From JBFXIE01 sp050176255 (lineage in GTDB: Bacteria > Pseudomonadota > Gammaproteobacteria > Burkholderiales > Burkholderiaceae_C), in assembly GCF_050176255.1 (NCBI RefSeq), contig NZ_JBFXIE010000003.1: a DNA stretch of 64,000 nt. One strand, written 5' to 3'. The translations under genes were made by a program, and so were the position numbers. The notes below the pieces were generated by a model. It was given only the letters and a program-made list of their open reading frames with translations. It was not told the origin of the DNA and searched no databases. This document shows, in pieces, positions 7,353 to 15,546 of the stretch (position 1 is the stretch's first letter; every line of letters begins with the position of its first letter).

Positions 7353-8669
7353 ATGTCTTCCATGACCCCCCAGGAAATCGTCTCCGAGCTCGACAACCAC
7401 ATCGTGGGTCAGGCGGCCGCCAAGCGCGCCGTGGCGATTGCCCTGCGCAACCGCTGGCGCCGCCAGCAGGTGGACGCCACGCTGCGCCACGAGATCACGC
7501 CCAAGAACATCCTCATGATCGGCCCCACGGGCGTGGGCAAGACCGAGATCGCCCGGCGCCTGGCGCGCCTGGCCGATGCGCCCTTCATCAAGGTGGAGGC
7601 CACCAAGTTCACCGAAGTGGGCTACGTGGGCAAGGATGTGGATTCCATCATCCGCGACCTGGTCGAGGTGGCCGTCAAGCAAACCCGCGAGTCCGACATG
7701 AAGAAGGTGCGCGTGCGCGCCGAAGACGCGGCCGAGGAGCGCATTCTGGATGTGCTCATTCCTGCGCCGCGCACGGGCGAGCCCGCAGGCGACAGCACGG
7801 CGCGCCAGGTGTTTCGCAAGAAGCTGCGCGAGGGGCAGCTCGATGACAAGGACATCGAGATCGACCTGGCCGACGCCCGCCCGCAACTGGAGATCATGGG
7901 CCCGCAGGGCATGGAAGAGATGGCCGAGCAACTGCGCGGCATGTTCAGCCAGATGGGCCAGGAGCGGCGCCGCACGCGCAAGCTCAAGATCGCCGAGGCC
8001 CTGCGGCTGCTGACCGACGAGGAGGCCGCCAAGCTGGTCAACGAGGAAGAGGTCAAGACCCGGGCGCTCGCCAATGCCGAGCAAAACGGCATCGTCTTCA
8101 TTGACGAGATCGACAAGGTGGCCTCGCGCCAGGAGGCCAGCGGCGCCGACGTATCGCGCCAGGGCGTGCAGCGCGACCTGCTGCCGCTGGTGGAGGGCAC
8201 CACGGTGTCCACCAAGTACGGCATGGTCAAGACCGACCATATTCTGTTCATTGCCTCCGGCGCATTTCACCTGAGCAAGCCCAGCGACCTGATCCCCGAA
8301 CTGCAGGGGCGCTTTCCGATCCGGGTGGAGCTGACCTCGCTGTCGGTGCAGGACTTCGAGGCCATCCTCACGCAGACCCACGCATCGCTGGTCAAGCAAT
8401 ACCAGGCGCTGCTGGCGACCGAGGGCGTGACACTCTCGTTCACGCCCGAGGGCATCACACGCCTGGCACACATCGCCTACGACGTGAACGAGCGCACCGA
8501 GAACATTGGCGCGCGCCGCCTGTCCACCGTCATGGAGCGCTTGCTCGATGAGGTGAGTTTTGACGCGTCCCGCCTGTCTGGCCAGACCGTGACGGTGGAT
8601 GCCGACTACGTGAACGCGCGTCTGCAGTCCCTGAGCCAGGACGAGGATTTGTCGCGCTACATCCTGTGA
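7353..8669 (+). CDS. hslU: HslU ATPase, unfoldase subunit of HslUV
   Basis: AAA+ ATPase that unfolds substrates and feeds them to HslV. The protein has 438 residues. It has a HIVGQ box at 16-20, Walker A GPTGVGKT at 57-64, the GYVGKD pore loop near 90-95, and an I-domain from about 105 to 240 with Walker B IVFIDEID at 247-254 right after it. A sensor-2 region ERTENIGARR follows, and the C-terminal tail ends in YIL, the segment that docks in HslV pockets. ATG codons at 7353 and 7362 are both possible starts. It is co-transcribed with hslV. A 416-bp gap follows before mraZ, so the dcw operon is separate. Confidence 0.95.
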   Translation: MSSMTPQEIVSELDNHIVGQAAAKRAVAIALRNRWRRQQVDATLRHEITPKNILMIGPTGVGKTEIARRLARLADAPFIKVEATKFTEVGYVGKDVDSIIRDLVEVAVKQTRESDMKKVRVRAEDAAEERILDVLIPAPRTGEPAGDSTARQVFRKKLREGQLDDKDIEIDLADARPQLEIMGPQGMEEMAEQLRGMFSQMGQERRRTRKLKIAEALRLLTDEEAAKLVNEEEVKTRALANAEQNGIVFIDEIDKVASRQEASGADVSRQGVQRDLLPLVEGTTVSTKYGMVKTDHILFIASGAFHLSKPSDLIPELQGRFPIRVELTSLSVQDFEAILTQTHASLVKQYQALLATEGVTLSFTPEGITRLAHIAYDVNERTENIGARRLSTVMERLLDEVSFDASRLSGQTVTVDADYVNARLQSLSQDEDLSRYIL

Positions 8670-8969
8670 TGCGCCTGCGCCCTGTGTGACGGGCTCGGGC
8701 TGGCGCCTGGGAGCCCGGCGGATCGCGCGTCGGGACGTCTCTGGCGTCGGCTGGCCCGCCCCTGGTCGGGCCCGATGCCCGGCGGCACGGGCGGACGACT
8801 GGCTGGCGCAGACGGCCTTGTCAGGCTGTATCCATCGGCGTCAAGCCTTTAGAAATCACTTGCATACCTGCACATAAGTGCTTAATCGATAAGGAAATTT
8901 GCCCGGATTCCGCTTTTAAATCCGGTTGTAAGTCCTTGATTTCATTGCAAAATTTTGTCGTCGCACCCC

Positions 8970-8997
8970 TTGTCTGGTGTCCTTTTCCTGCTACAGT
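8970..8997 (+). promoter_or_regulatory. Candidate mraZ promoter
   Basis: -35 TTGTCT at 8970-8975, 16 bp, -10 TACAGT at 8992-8997. The -10 box overlaps the first MraZ box, so MraZ binding should block RNA polymerase. Confidence 0.5.
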
Positions 8998-9029
8998 GCA
9001 AAAAAGTGCAATTTAGTGGTGAAAAGTGC
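8995..9029 (+). promoter_or_regulatory. MraZ operator: four AGTGC/G boxes, 10-bp period
   Basis: AGTGC at 8995, AGTGC at 9005, AGTGG at 9015 and AGTGC at 9025, each separated by a 5-bp A/T-rich spacer. MraZ is known to bind short direct repeats, spaced by one helical turn, upstream of its own gene. Four boxes at an exact 10-bp period over the promoter fit autorepression of the whole dcw operon. Confidence 0.85.
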
Positions 9030-9085
9030 CTTGTCAGCCCGTTTCCAGGGCTTGAAGTGGCGCCACCAACCAGAGGATTCCATCG

Positions 9086-9514
9086 GTGTTTCAAGGGGCG
9101 TCATCGCTGAGTCTGGATGCAAAGGGGCGGCTGTCTGTGCCGACCCGGCATCGCGACGCCCTCATGGAGCAGGCCGTGGGCCAGCTGACCATCACCAAGC
9201 ACCCCGATGGCTGCCTGATGGTCTTCCCCCGGCCCGAGTGGGAAAAGTTCCGCGAGCGCATCGCCCAGCTGCCCATGCAGGCCCAATGGTGGAAGCGCAT
9301 CTTCCTGGGCAACGCCATGGATGTGGAGATGGACGGCACCGGCCGCGTGCTGGTGGCGCCCGAGCTGCGCGAAGCCGCAGGTCTGTGCAAGGACGCCATC
9401 TTGCTGGGCATGGGCAGCTATTTCGAGCTGTGGGACAAGGCCACCTACGAAGCCAAGGAGGCTGCCGCCATGCAGGCCGAAATGCCCGATGTCTTCAAGG
9501 ACTTCTCCTTCTGA
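9086..9514 (+). CDS. mraZ: Transcriptional regulator MraZ
   Basis: First gene of the dcw cluster; a ring-forming DNA-binding repressor of its own operon with two AbrB-like SpoVT domains. The protein has 142 residues, family length. The two half-repeats are visible: LDAKGRLSVPTRHR (10-23) and MDGTGRVLVAPELREAA (about 82-98), both carrying the DxxGR signature. The start is GTG at 9086, giving MFQGASSLSLDAKGR, the family N-terminus. rsmH begins 13 bp downstream. Its operator with four boxes lies about 55 bp upstream. Confidence 0.95.
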   Translation: MFQGASSLSLDAKGRLSVPTRHRDALMEQAVGQLTITKHPDGCLMVFPRPEWEKFRERIAQLPMQAQWWKRIFLGNAMDVEMDGTGRVLVAPELREAAGLCKDAILLGMGSYFELWDKATYEAKEAAAMQAEMPDVFKDFSF

Positions 9515-9527
9515 CGGGGGCTTGCCG

Positions 9528-10454
9528 ATGAATCAGCCCCTGCAGCACACCACCGTCTTGCTCGACGAGGCCGTCCGCGCCCTTGTGGGCGAGGGCGTGG
9601 CACCCGTGGGCACCTTTGTCGATGGCACCTTTGGCCGGGGAGGGCATTCGCGGCTCATCCTGCAGCAGTTGGGGCCGCAGGGCCGGCTGGTGGCGTTCGA
9701 CAAAGACACTGAAGCCATACAAGAAGCTGCGCGCATCCAGGATGCGCGCTTTTCCATTCGGCACCAGGGCTTCTCGCACCTGGGCGAACTGCGGCCGGCC
9801 AGCGTGGCGGGCGTGCTGCTGGACCTGGGTGTGAGCTCGCCGCAGATCGACTCGCCGGAGCGCGGATTCAGTTTCAGGTTCGACGGCCCGCTGGATATGC
9901 GCATGGACACCACGCGCGGGCAGAGCGTGGCCGAGTGGCTGGCCCAGGCGCAAGCGCCACAGATTGCGGAGGTGATACGTGACTACGGTGAAGAACGGTT
10001 TGCTGGCCCCATTGCAAAGGCGATTGTTGCTAGGCGCACGCAGCAGGGCCCCATTACCAGCACCGCCGAGCTGGCCGACATCGTGGCTGGCGCGGTCAAG
10101 ACCCGCGAAGCCGGCCAGAACCCTGCAACGCGCACATTTCAGGCTTTTCGGATTTTCATCAACGCCGAGCTTGAAGAACTGCAGCAGGCGCTAGAGGCCA
10201 GCCTGCGGGTGCTGCAGCCCGGTGGCAAGCTGGTGGTGATCAGCTTTCATTCCCTGGAAGACCGCATCGTCAAGCAGTTCATTGCCCGGCATTCCAAGGA
10301 GGTTTTTGACCGCCGGGCACCGTTTGCGCAGCCCACGCCCATGCGGCTCAAGGCTCTGGATCGCATCAAGCCCGGCCCCGCCGAAGTGGCCGCCAATCCC
10401 CGCGCGCGCAGCGCCGTGATGCGCGTGGCCGAGCGCACGCAGGTGCCGGCATGA
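9528..10454 (+). CDS. rsmH: 16S rRNA (cytosine1402-N4)-methyltransferase RsmH
   Basis: SAM-dependent enzyme that methylates N4 of C1402 in the ribosomal P site. The protein has 308 residues. SAM motif I is in VDGTFGRGGHSR (about 31-42). Further family signatures are GVLLDLGVSSPQID, RGFSFRFDGPLDMRMD and the C-terminal KLVVISFHSLEDRIVKQF. The start ATG at 9528 fits MNQPLQHTTVLLDEAV, the standard N-terminus. It is second in the dcw cluster. The stop overlaps an ATG at 10451, but that ATG is out of frame with ftsL, whose start is placed at 10510. Confidence 0.95.
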   Translation: MNQPLQHTTVLLDEAVRALVGEGVAPVGTFVDGTFGRGGHSRLILQQLGPQGRLVAFDKDTEAIQEAARIQDARFSIRHQGFSHLGELRPASVAGVLLDLGVSSPQIDSPERGFSFRFDGPLDMRMDTTRGQSVAEWLAQAQAPQIAEVIRDYGEERFAGPIAKAIVARRTQQGPITSTAELADIVAGAVKTREAGQNPATRTFQAFRIFINAELEELQQALEASLRVLQPGGKLVVISFHSLEDRIVKQFIARHSKEVFDRRAPFAQPTPMRLKALDRIKPGPAEVAANPRARSAVMRVAERTQVPA

Positions 10455-10509
10455 GCACAGCACGTTTTTGCCTGCCGGGCCGCGCCTGCCGTACACCCGG
10501 GGGCAACCC

Positions 10510-10815
10510 ATGATGCGCATCAGCCTGCCGCTGCTGCTGGCCGTGATGGTCAGCGCGCTGTATCTGGTGCACACCCAGTACCAGTCGCGGCGCCTGTACA
10601 CCGAGCTCGACCGTGCGGTGGCGCAGGCGCGCCGCCTGGAGACCGAGCACCAGCGCCTGCAGGTGGAAAAGCGCGCCCAGGCCACGCCGCTGCGCGTGGA
10701 GCGCCTGGCGCGCGACCGGCTGCAGATGCGCACCGCCACACCGGCCATTACCCAGTACGTGACTGACGATGGCGCGGGTGCCGTGTCCGTGGCTGGCGCA
10801 GGAGATGCCCGGTGA
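10510..10815 (+). CDS. ftsL: Cell division protein FtsL
   Basis: Small bitopic membrane protein of the divisome; with FtsB it links FtsQ to FtsWI activation. The protein has about 101 residues: a short N-terminus, one transmembrane helix (ISLPLLLAVMVSALYLVH, about 4-21) and a periplasmic leucine-zipper coiled coil (about 25-65, RRLYTELDRAVAQARRLETE). The start is ATG at 10510 or 10513; an upstream in-frame TTG adds 14 residues with no support. The stop overlaps the ftsI start (GTGA), indicating translational coupling. Confidence 0.88.
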   Translation: MMRISLPLLLAVMVSALYLVHTQYQSRRLYTELDRAVAQARRLETEHQRLQVEKRAQATPLRVERLARDRLQMRTATPAITQYVTDDGAGAVSVAGAGDAR

Positions 10816-12560
10816 GCAGCCGCAGCGTCAACTACACCTCCAGCCCGCTGCTGGCCAGCAAGACACCGGTCTGGCGCAGCAAGTTCATCGTCGCCCTGGT
10901 GGCGCTGGGCTTTGTGGGGCTGGCCGGGCGCGCCGCCTATGTGCAGGTGTTTGGCAACGCTTTCTTTCAGCGCCAGGGCGAGGTGCGTTTTGCCCGCACG
11001 CTGGAGCTGCCGGCCAACCGCGGCCGCATTCTGGATCGCAACGGGCTGATCCTGGCTTCCAGCGTGCCGGCGGCCAGCATCTGGGCCATTCCCGAAGATG
11101 TGGAGCAGGACAAGCCCGAGGTGCAGGCCAAGCTCAGGCAGCTGGCGCGCCTCATGGAGATGCCGCTGCCCGCGCTGCAGGCCAGGCTGGCCGATGAGGA
11201 CAAGACCTTCGTCTGGATCAAGCGCCAGCTGGACTGGGACGTGGGCCAGCAGATCACGGCGCTGGGCATCAAGGGCATTTACCTGCGCAAGGAATACAAG
11301 CGCCAGTACCCCGAGGGCGAAGCGGCCGCGCATGTGGTGGGCTTTACCAACGTGGAGGACAAGGGCCAGGAGGGCATGGAGCTGGCTTTCGACAAAGAGC
11401 TGGCGGGCAAACCCGGCTCGCGCCGCGTGATCAAGGACCGCCTGGGCCGTGTGGTCGAGGGCGTGGGCGCCGAGGTGCCACCCGTCGATGGCAAGGATAT
11501 GCAGCTGTCCATCGACAGCAAGGTGCAGTTCTTTGCCTATCAGAAGCTGCGCGACACCGTCATACAGCACAAGGCCAAGGCAGGCACCGTGGTGGTGCTG
11601 GACGCGCAGACGGGTGAGGTGCTGGCGCTGGCCAACTACCCCAGCTATGTGCCCGACAAGCGCGAGAACCTCACGGGCGAGCAGCTGCGCAACCGTGCGA
11701 TCACCGACGTGTTCGAGCCCGGCTCGACCATCAAGCCCATCACCGTGGGGATCGCGCTGGAGAGCGGCCGCTTCAAGCCCGACACCCTGGTGGACACCGC
11801 GCCGGGGCGCTTCACGCTCACGGGCTCCACCATCAGCGACACGCGCAATCATGGCCTGCTGACGGTGGAGGGCGTGATCCAGAAGTCCAGCAACGTGGGC
11901 ACCACCAAGATCGCCATGCAACTGCCCGCGCGGGAGATGTGGGAGACCTTCTCCGCCGTGGGCTTTGGGCAAAAGCCCCAGATCGCCTTCCCCGGCGCGG
12001 CCAGCGGACGCCTGCGCCCCTACAAGAGCTGGAGGCCCATCGAGCAGGCCACCATGTCCTATGGCTACGGCCTGTCGGCCAGCCTGCTGCAGATGGCGCG
12101 CTCGTACACCGTGTTCTCCAACGGCGGCAAGGTGATTCCGGCCACCATGCTCAAGACGCATGAGCCGCCCGTGGGCGTGCCGGTGTTCTCCGAGCGCACC
12201 GCCGACCAGGTGCGCAAGATGCTGCAGATGGCCGCGGGCCCCGGCGGCACCGGCCAGAAGGCGCAGACCGTGGGCTACTCGGTGGGCGGCAAGTCCGGCA
12301 CGGCGCGCAAGCAGGTGGGCAAGAGCTACGCCGCAGGCAAGTACCGCGCGTGGTTCACCGGGCTGGCGCCGGTGGATCAGCCGCGCATCATCGTCGCGGT
12401 GATGGTTGATGAGCCCAGCAACGGCGTGATCTACGGCGGCGCCGTGGCTGCGCCGGTGTTCAGCGAAGTGGTGCAGCAGACCCTGCGCATGATGGGCGTG
12501 GCGCCCGACATGGCCGTCAAGCCGCTGATCGTCTCCAATGCCGTGGAGGAATCGGTATGA
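10812..12560 (+). CDS. ftsI: Peptidoglycan D,D-transpeptidase FtsI (PBP3)
   Basis: Septal class B penicillin-binding protein that cross-links peptidoglycan under FtsW. The protein has 582 residues: one N-terminal transmembrane helix (about 24-46), a PBP dimerisation/pedestal domain with the RGRILDRNG motif near 70-78, and a transpeptidase domain. The catalytic motifs are all present: Ser305-Thr-Ile-Lys308 (nucleophile), SSN at 359-361 and KSGT at 494-497. The start is GTG at 10812, overlapping ftsL. The target of beta-lactams such as aztreonam in this family. It overlaps murE by 4 nt. Confidence 0.96.
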   Translation: MSSRSVNYTSSPLLASKTPVWRSKFIVALVALGFVGLAGRAAYVQVFGNAFFQRQGEVRFARTLELPANRGRILDRNGLILASSVPAASIWAIPEDVEQDKPEVQAKLRQLARLMEMPLPALQARLADEDKTFVWIKRQLDWDVGQQITALGIKGIYLRKEYKRQYPEGEAAAHVVGFTNVEDKGQEGMELAFDKELAGKPGSRRVIKDRLGRVVEGVGAEVPPVDGKDMQLSIDSKVQFFAYQKLRDTVIQHKAKAGTVVVLDAQTGEVLALANYPSYVPDKRENLTGEQLRNRAITDVFEPGSTIKPITVGIALESGRFKPDTLVDTAPGRFTLTGSTISDTRNHGLLTVEGVIQKSSNVGTTKIAMQLPAREMWETFSAVGFGQKPQIAFPGAASGRLRPYKSWRPIEQATMSYGYGLSASLLQMARSYTVFSNGGKVIPATMLKTHEPPVGVPVFSERTADQVRKMLQMAAGPGGTGQKAQTVGYSVGGKSGTARKQVGKSYAAGKYRAWFTGLAPVDQPRIIVAVMVDEPSNGVIYGGAVAAPVFSEVVQQTLRMMGVAPDMAVKPLIVSNAVEESV

Positions 12561-14062
12561 ACGCGCTGCACACGCTCACCACGCTGCACGACGCCGTGGA
12601 CTGGCTGCGCCAGCGCGTCACGGGCACGCTGCACACCGACAGCCGCCTGATCCAGCCCGGCGACGGCTTCATCGCCTGGCCCGGCGCCGCCACCGACGGC
12701 CGCGCCCATGTGGGCGACGCCATGGCGCGCGGCGCTGCGGCCTGCCTGGTGGAGGCCGAGGGCGCGGCGCCCTTCTACCTGGGCGGTGAGCACATCGCGG
12801 CGCTGCATGGCCTCAAGGCCGCCACCGGGCGCATCGCGTCCGCATGGTTCGGCCACCCCACGCAGCAGTTGCAGGTGTTGGCAGTGACGGGCACCAATGG
12901 CAAGACCAGCACCGCCTGGTGGTTGGCCGACGCGCTCAATAAGCTATCAAAAAGAGAGCTGCCAGCGCTTTATGGATGCGGGCTGGTGGGCACTTTGGGT
13001 ATGGGTGTTCCGCCCGCGCTCCACACCACGGGCATGACCACGCCCGACCCCGTGCGCCTGCAGCGCGCGTTTGCGCAGTTTGCCGAAGCCGGCCAGCACG
13101 CCTGCGCCATCGAGGCCTCGTCCATCGGCCTGGCCGAGCACCGGCTGGACGGCACGCGCATCCGCGTGGCGCTGTTCACCAACTTCACCCAGGACCACCT
13201 GGACTACCACCCCGGCATGGCCGCCTACTGGCAGGCCAAGCGCGCGCTGTTCGACTGGCCCGGCCTGCAGGCGGCGGTGATCAACATCGACGACGCGCAG
13301 GGCGCCGCATTGCATGCCGAACTGCAAGGCCGCGACCTCGATCTGTGGAGCGTCTCCATCCACGGCCCGGCGCGGCTGCAGGCACGGGACATCGCGCACA
13401 CCGGCGCGGGCCTGGCCTTCACCGTGGCCGAGGGCGCGCAGGCCCAGGTGCTGCAGACACAGGTGATCGGGCTGTACAACGTGTCCAACCTGCTGGGCGT
13501 GATCGCGGGCATGCGTGCGCTGGGCGTACCGCTGACGCAGGCGCTGCAGGCCTGCGCCCGCCTGCAGCCCGTGCCCGGGCGCATGGAGCAGCTGGCCGCA
13601 CCCGGCCAGCCGCTGGTGGCCGTGGACTATGCCCACACGCCCGATGCGCTGCACCAGGCGCTGGCGGCGCTCAGGCCCGTGGCGGCGCAGCGCGGTGGCC
13701 GCCTGTGGTGCGTGTTTGGCTGCGGCGGCAACCGCGACGCGGGCAAACGCCCGCTGATGGGCGCAGTGGCCCAGCGCGAGGCCGACGAGGTCATCGTCAC
13801 CAGCGACAACCCGCGCGGCGAGGAGCCGCAGTCCATCATTCACCAGATCCTGCTGGGCACGATTGCGGCAACCCACGTGCGCGCCGAGGTGGACCGCGCT
13901 GCCGCCATTGCGCAGGCGCTGGCCGAGGCGGGCGCTGACGACGTGGTGCTGATTGCCGGCAAGGGCCACGAGGATTACCAGGAGACGGCGGGCCAGCGCC
14001 TGCCTTTCTCTGACATGGCGCAGGCGCGGCAAGCGCTGGCGCGCCGAGGAGGCGTGGCATGA
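12557..14062 (+). CDS. murE: UDP-MurNAc-L-Ala-D-Glu:meso-DAP ligase MurE
   Basis: Adds meso-diaminopimelate to UDP-MurNAc-dipeptide in the cytoplasm. The protein has 501 residues. It has an N-terminal substrate domain with HTDSR (26-30), the ATP loop GTNGKTS (112-118), a central Mur ligase domain and the C-terminal DNPR motif (417-420) that selects meso-DAP. Residues about 128-141 (KLSKRELPALYGCG) are encoded by a dispersed palindromic element inserted in frame just after the P-loop helix; the bases there are AT-richer than the flanks. ATGA overlaps join it to ftsI and murF. Confidence 0.95.
   Translation: MNALHTLTTLHDAVDWLRQRVTGTLHTDSRLIQPGDGFIAWPGAATDGRAHVGDAMARGAAACLVEAEGAAPFYLGGEHIAALHGLKAATGRIASAWFGHPTQQLQVLAVTGTNGKTSTAWWLADALNKLSKRELPALYGCGLVGTLGMGVPPALHTTGMTTPDPVRLQRAFAQFAEAGQHACAIEASSIGLAEHRLDGTRIRVALFTNFTQDHLDYHPGMAAYWQAKRALFDWPGLQAAVINIDDAQGAALHAELQGRDLDLWSVSIHGPARLQARDIAHTGAGLAFTVAEGAQAQVLQTQVIGLYNVSNLLGVIAGMRALGVPLTQALQACARLQPVPGRMEQLAAPGQPLVAVDYAHTPDALHQALAALRPVAAQRGGRLWCVFGCGGNRDAGKRPLMGAVAQREADEVIVTSDNPRGEEPQSIIHQILLGTIAATHVRAEVDRAAAIAQALAEAGADDVVLIAGKGHEDYQETAGQRLPFSDMAQARQALARRGGVA
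12939..12981 (+). repeat. Dispersed palindromic element, copy 3 (inside murE)
   Basis: AATAAGCTATCAAAAAGAGA then GCTGCCAGCGCTTTATGGAT: the left arm and centre of the family, with the right arm largely lost. It is in frame within murE and encodes NKLSKRELPALYG, similar to the peptides from the aroE, nrdA and murC copies. Confidence 0.65.
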
Positions 14063-15546
14063 GCCACCAACAGACACATTCCCCCATGATGACGCTGCAG
14101 CAGGCGTTTGAGCTGCTGCGCGCGCGCATCCCCGCCGCACGCCTGATTGGCGACGGCGCCACGCCCCTGGCGCGCGTGCACACCGACACCCGCACACTGG
14201 CCGCGGGCGACCTGTTCGTGGCGCTCAAGGGCGAGCGCTTCGACGCCCACCAGTTTCTGCCCCAGGCGCGCGCGGCCGGCGCGGCTGCCGCCATCGCGCA
14301 TGCGGGCCTGGCCGATGCGGGCCTGCCCGGCATCGAGGTGCCCGACACCCTGGCCGCGCTGGGCGCCCTGGCCGCGGGCTGGCGCGCGCAGCAGGTGCTG
14401 CCGCTGATTGCCGTGACCGGCAGCAACGGCAAAACCACGGTCACGCAGATGATCGCGGCCGTGCTGCGGGCCTGGAAGGGCGACGCCGCGCTGGCCACCC
14501 AGGGCAACTTCAACAACGACGTGGGCCTGCCGCTCACGCTGGCGCGCTTGCGCCCGGCGCACCAGGCTGCCGTGGTCGAGCTGGGCATGAACCACCCGGG
14601 CGAGATCGCCACTCTGGCCGACATCGCCCGCCCCACCGTGGCGCTGGTCAACAACGCGCAGCGCGAGCACCTGGAGTTCATGCACACCGTCGAGGCCGTG
14701 GCGCGCGAGAACGGCAGCGTGCTTGCCGCCCTGCCGGCCGACGGCGTGGCGGTCTTCCCGGCTGCCGATGCCTTCACGCCGTTGTGGCGCGAAATGGCCG
14801 GCACGCGGCGCTGCCTGACCTTTGGCAATGCGGACGCCGCCGCGGCGTGCGCTGATGCGGCCGACGTGCGCTGCACCGACGCGCAATGGGACGAGGGTGC
14901 GTGGCAGGTGCGCATCACCACGCCGCAGGGCGCATTCGACACGCGGCTGGCGATTGCCGGGCGCCACAACGTCACCAATGCGCTGGCCGCCACCGCCTGC
15001 GCGCTGGCCGCAGGCGCGCCGCTGGCGGCCATCGCGCAGGGGCTGGCGGCTTTCGTGCCGGTCAGCGGGCGCTCGCGCGCGCTGGCCGTGCGCTGGCAGG
15101 GGCGCTCCATCACCGTGGTGGACGACAGCTACAACGCCAACCCCGACTCGGTGCGCGCCGCCATCGACGTGCTGGCCGCGCTGCCCGGCCCGCGCCTGCT
15201 GGTGCTGGGCGACATGGGCGAGGTGGGCGACCAGGGGCCGCAGCTGCATGCCGAGGCCGGCGCGCATGCCCGCGCCCGCGGCATCGAGCAGCTGTTTGCG
15301 CTGGGCGAGCTGAGCGCCCACGCCGTGCAGGCCTGCGGGCCGAGGGCACGGCATTTCAAGGACATGGCTGCGCTGCAGGCCGCGGTGGTGCAGGCCCTGC
15401 CCGCCGTGGGCAGCGTGCTGGTGAAGGGATCGCGATTCATGAAGATGGAACAGGTCGTGCAGGCGCTACAGGCCTTGCATGAGGGCGGCGCTGCGGGCGT
15501 CATCGTTGCCGCCGCTGTCGGGCAAGAGGGGGCTGCATGCTTGTAA
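14059..15546 (+). CDS. murF: UDP-MurNAc-tripeptide:D-Ala-D-Ala ligase MurF
   Basis: Adds D-Ala-D-Ala to give UDP-MurNAc-pentapeptide. The protein has 495 residues, long for the family through Ala-rich loops and tail. The N-terminal domain carries HTDTRTLAAGDLFVALKGERFD (about 41-62), the ATP loop GSNGKTT lies near 121-127, and family motifs NFNNDVGLPLT, ELGMNHPGEI and DDSYNANPDS are intact. The start ATG overlaps the murE stop. The 3' end overlaps mraY by 10 nt. Confidence 0.95.
   Translation: MSHQQTHSPMMTLQQAFELLRARIPAARLIGDGATPLARVHTDTRTLAAGDLFVALKGERFDAHQFLPQARAAGAAAAIAHAGLADAGLPGIEVPDTLAALGALAAGWRAQQVLPLIAVTGSNGKTTVTQMIAAVLRAWKGDAALATQGNFNNDVGLPLTLARLRPAHQAAVVELGMNHPGEIATLADIARPTVALVNNAQREHLEFMHTVEAVARENGSVLAALPADGVAVFPAADAFTPLWREMAGTRRCLTFGNADAAAACADAADVRCTDAQWDEGAWQVRITTPQGAFDTRLAIAGRHNVTNALAATACALAAGAPLAAIAQGLAAFVPVSGRSRALAVRWQGRSITVVDDSYNANPDSVRAAIDVLAALPGPRLLVLGDMGEVGDQGPQLHAEAGAHARARGIEQLFALGELSAHAVQACGPRARHFKDMAALQAAVVQALPAVGSVLVKGSRFMKMEQVVQALQALHEGGAAGVIVAAAVGQEGAACL

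Larger units (their letters stand above)
8670..9085 (+). other. Intergenic region upstream of the dcw cluster
   Basis: No gene is supported. The first 200 bp are GC-rich. From about 8850 the base composition turns AT-rich, as expected for a regulatory region. It holds an inverted repeat CCGGATT/AATCCGG (8903-8925, with an 9-nt loop), the mraZ promoter and the four MraZ boxes listed separately. Confidence 0.6.

Noticed and set aside
10451..10454. ATG overlapping the rsmH stop as the ftsL start
   Set aside because: It is out of frame with FtsL; the family N-terminus starts at 10510 or 10513.
10191..12161. 656-codon minus-strand open frame opposite rsmH/ftsL/ftsI
   Set aside because: Antisense shadow of the dcw genes.
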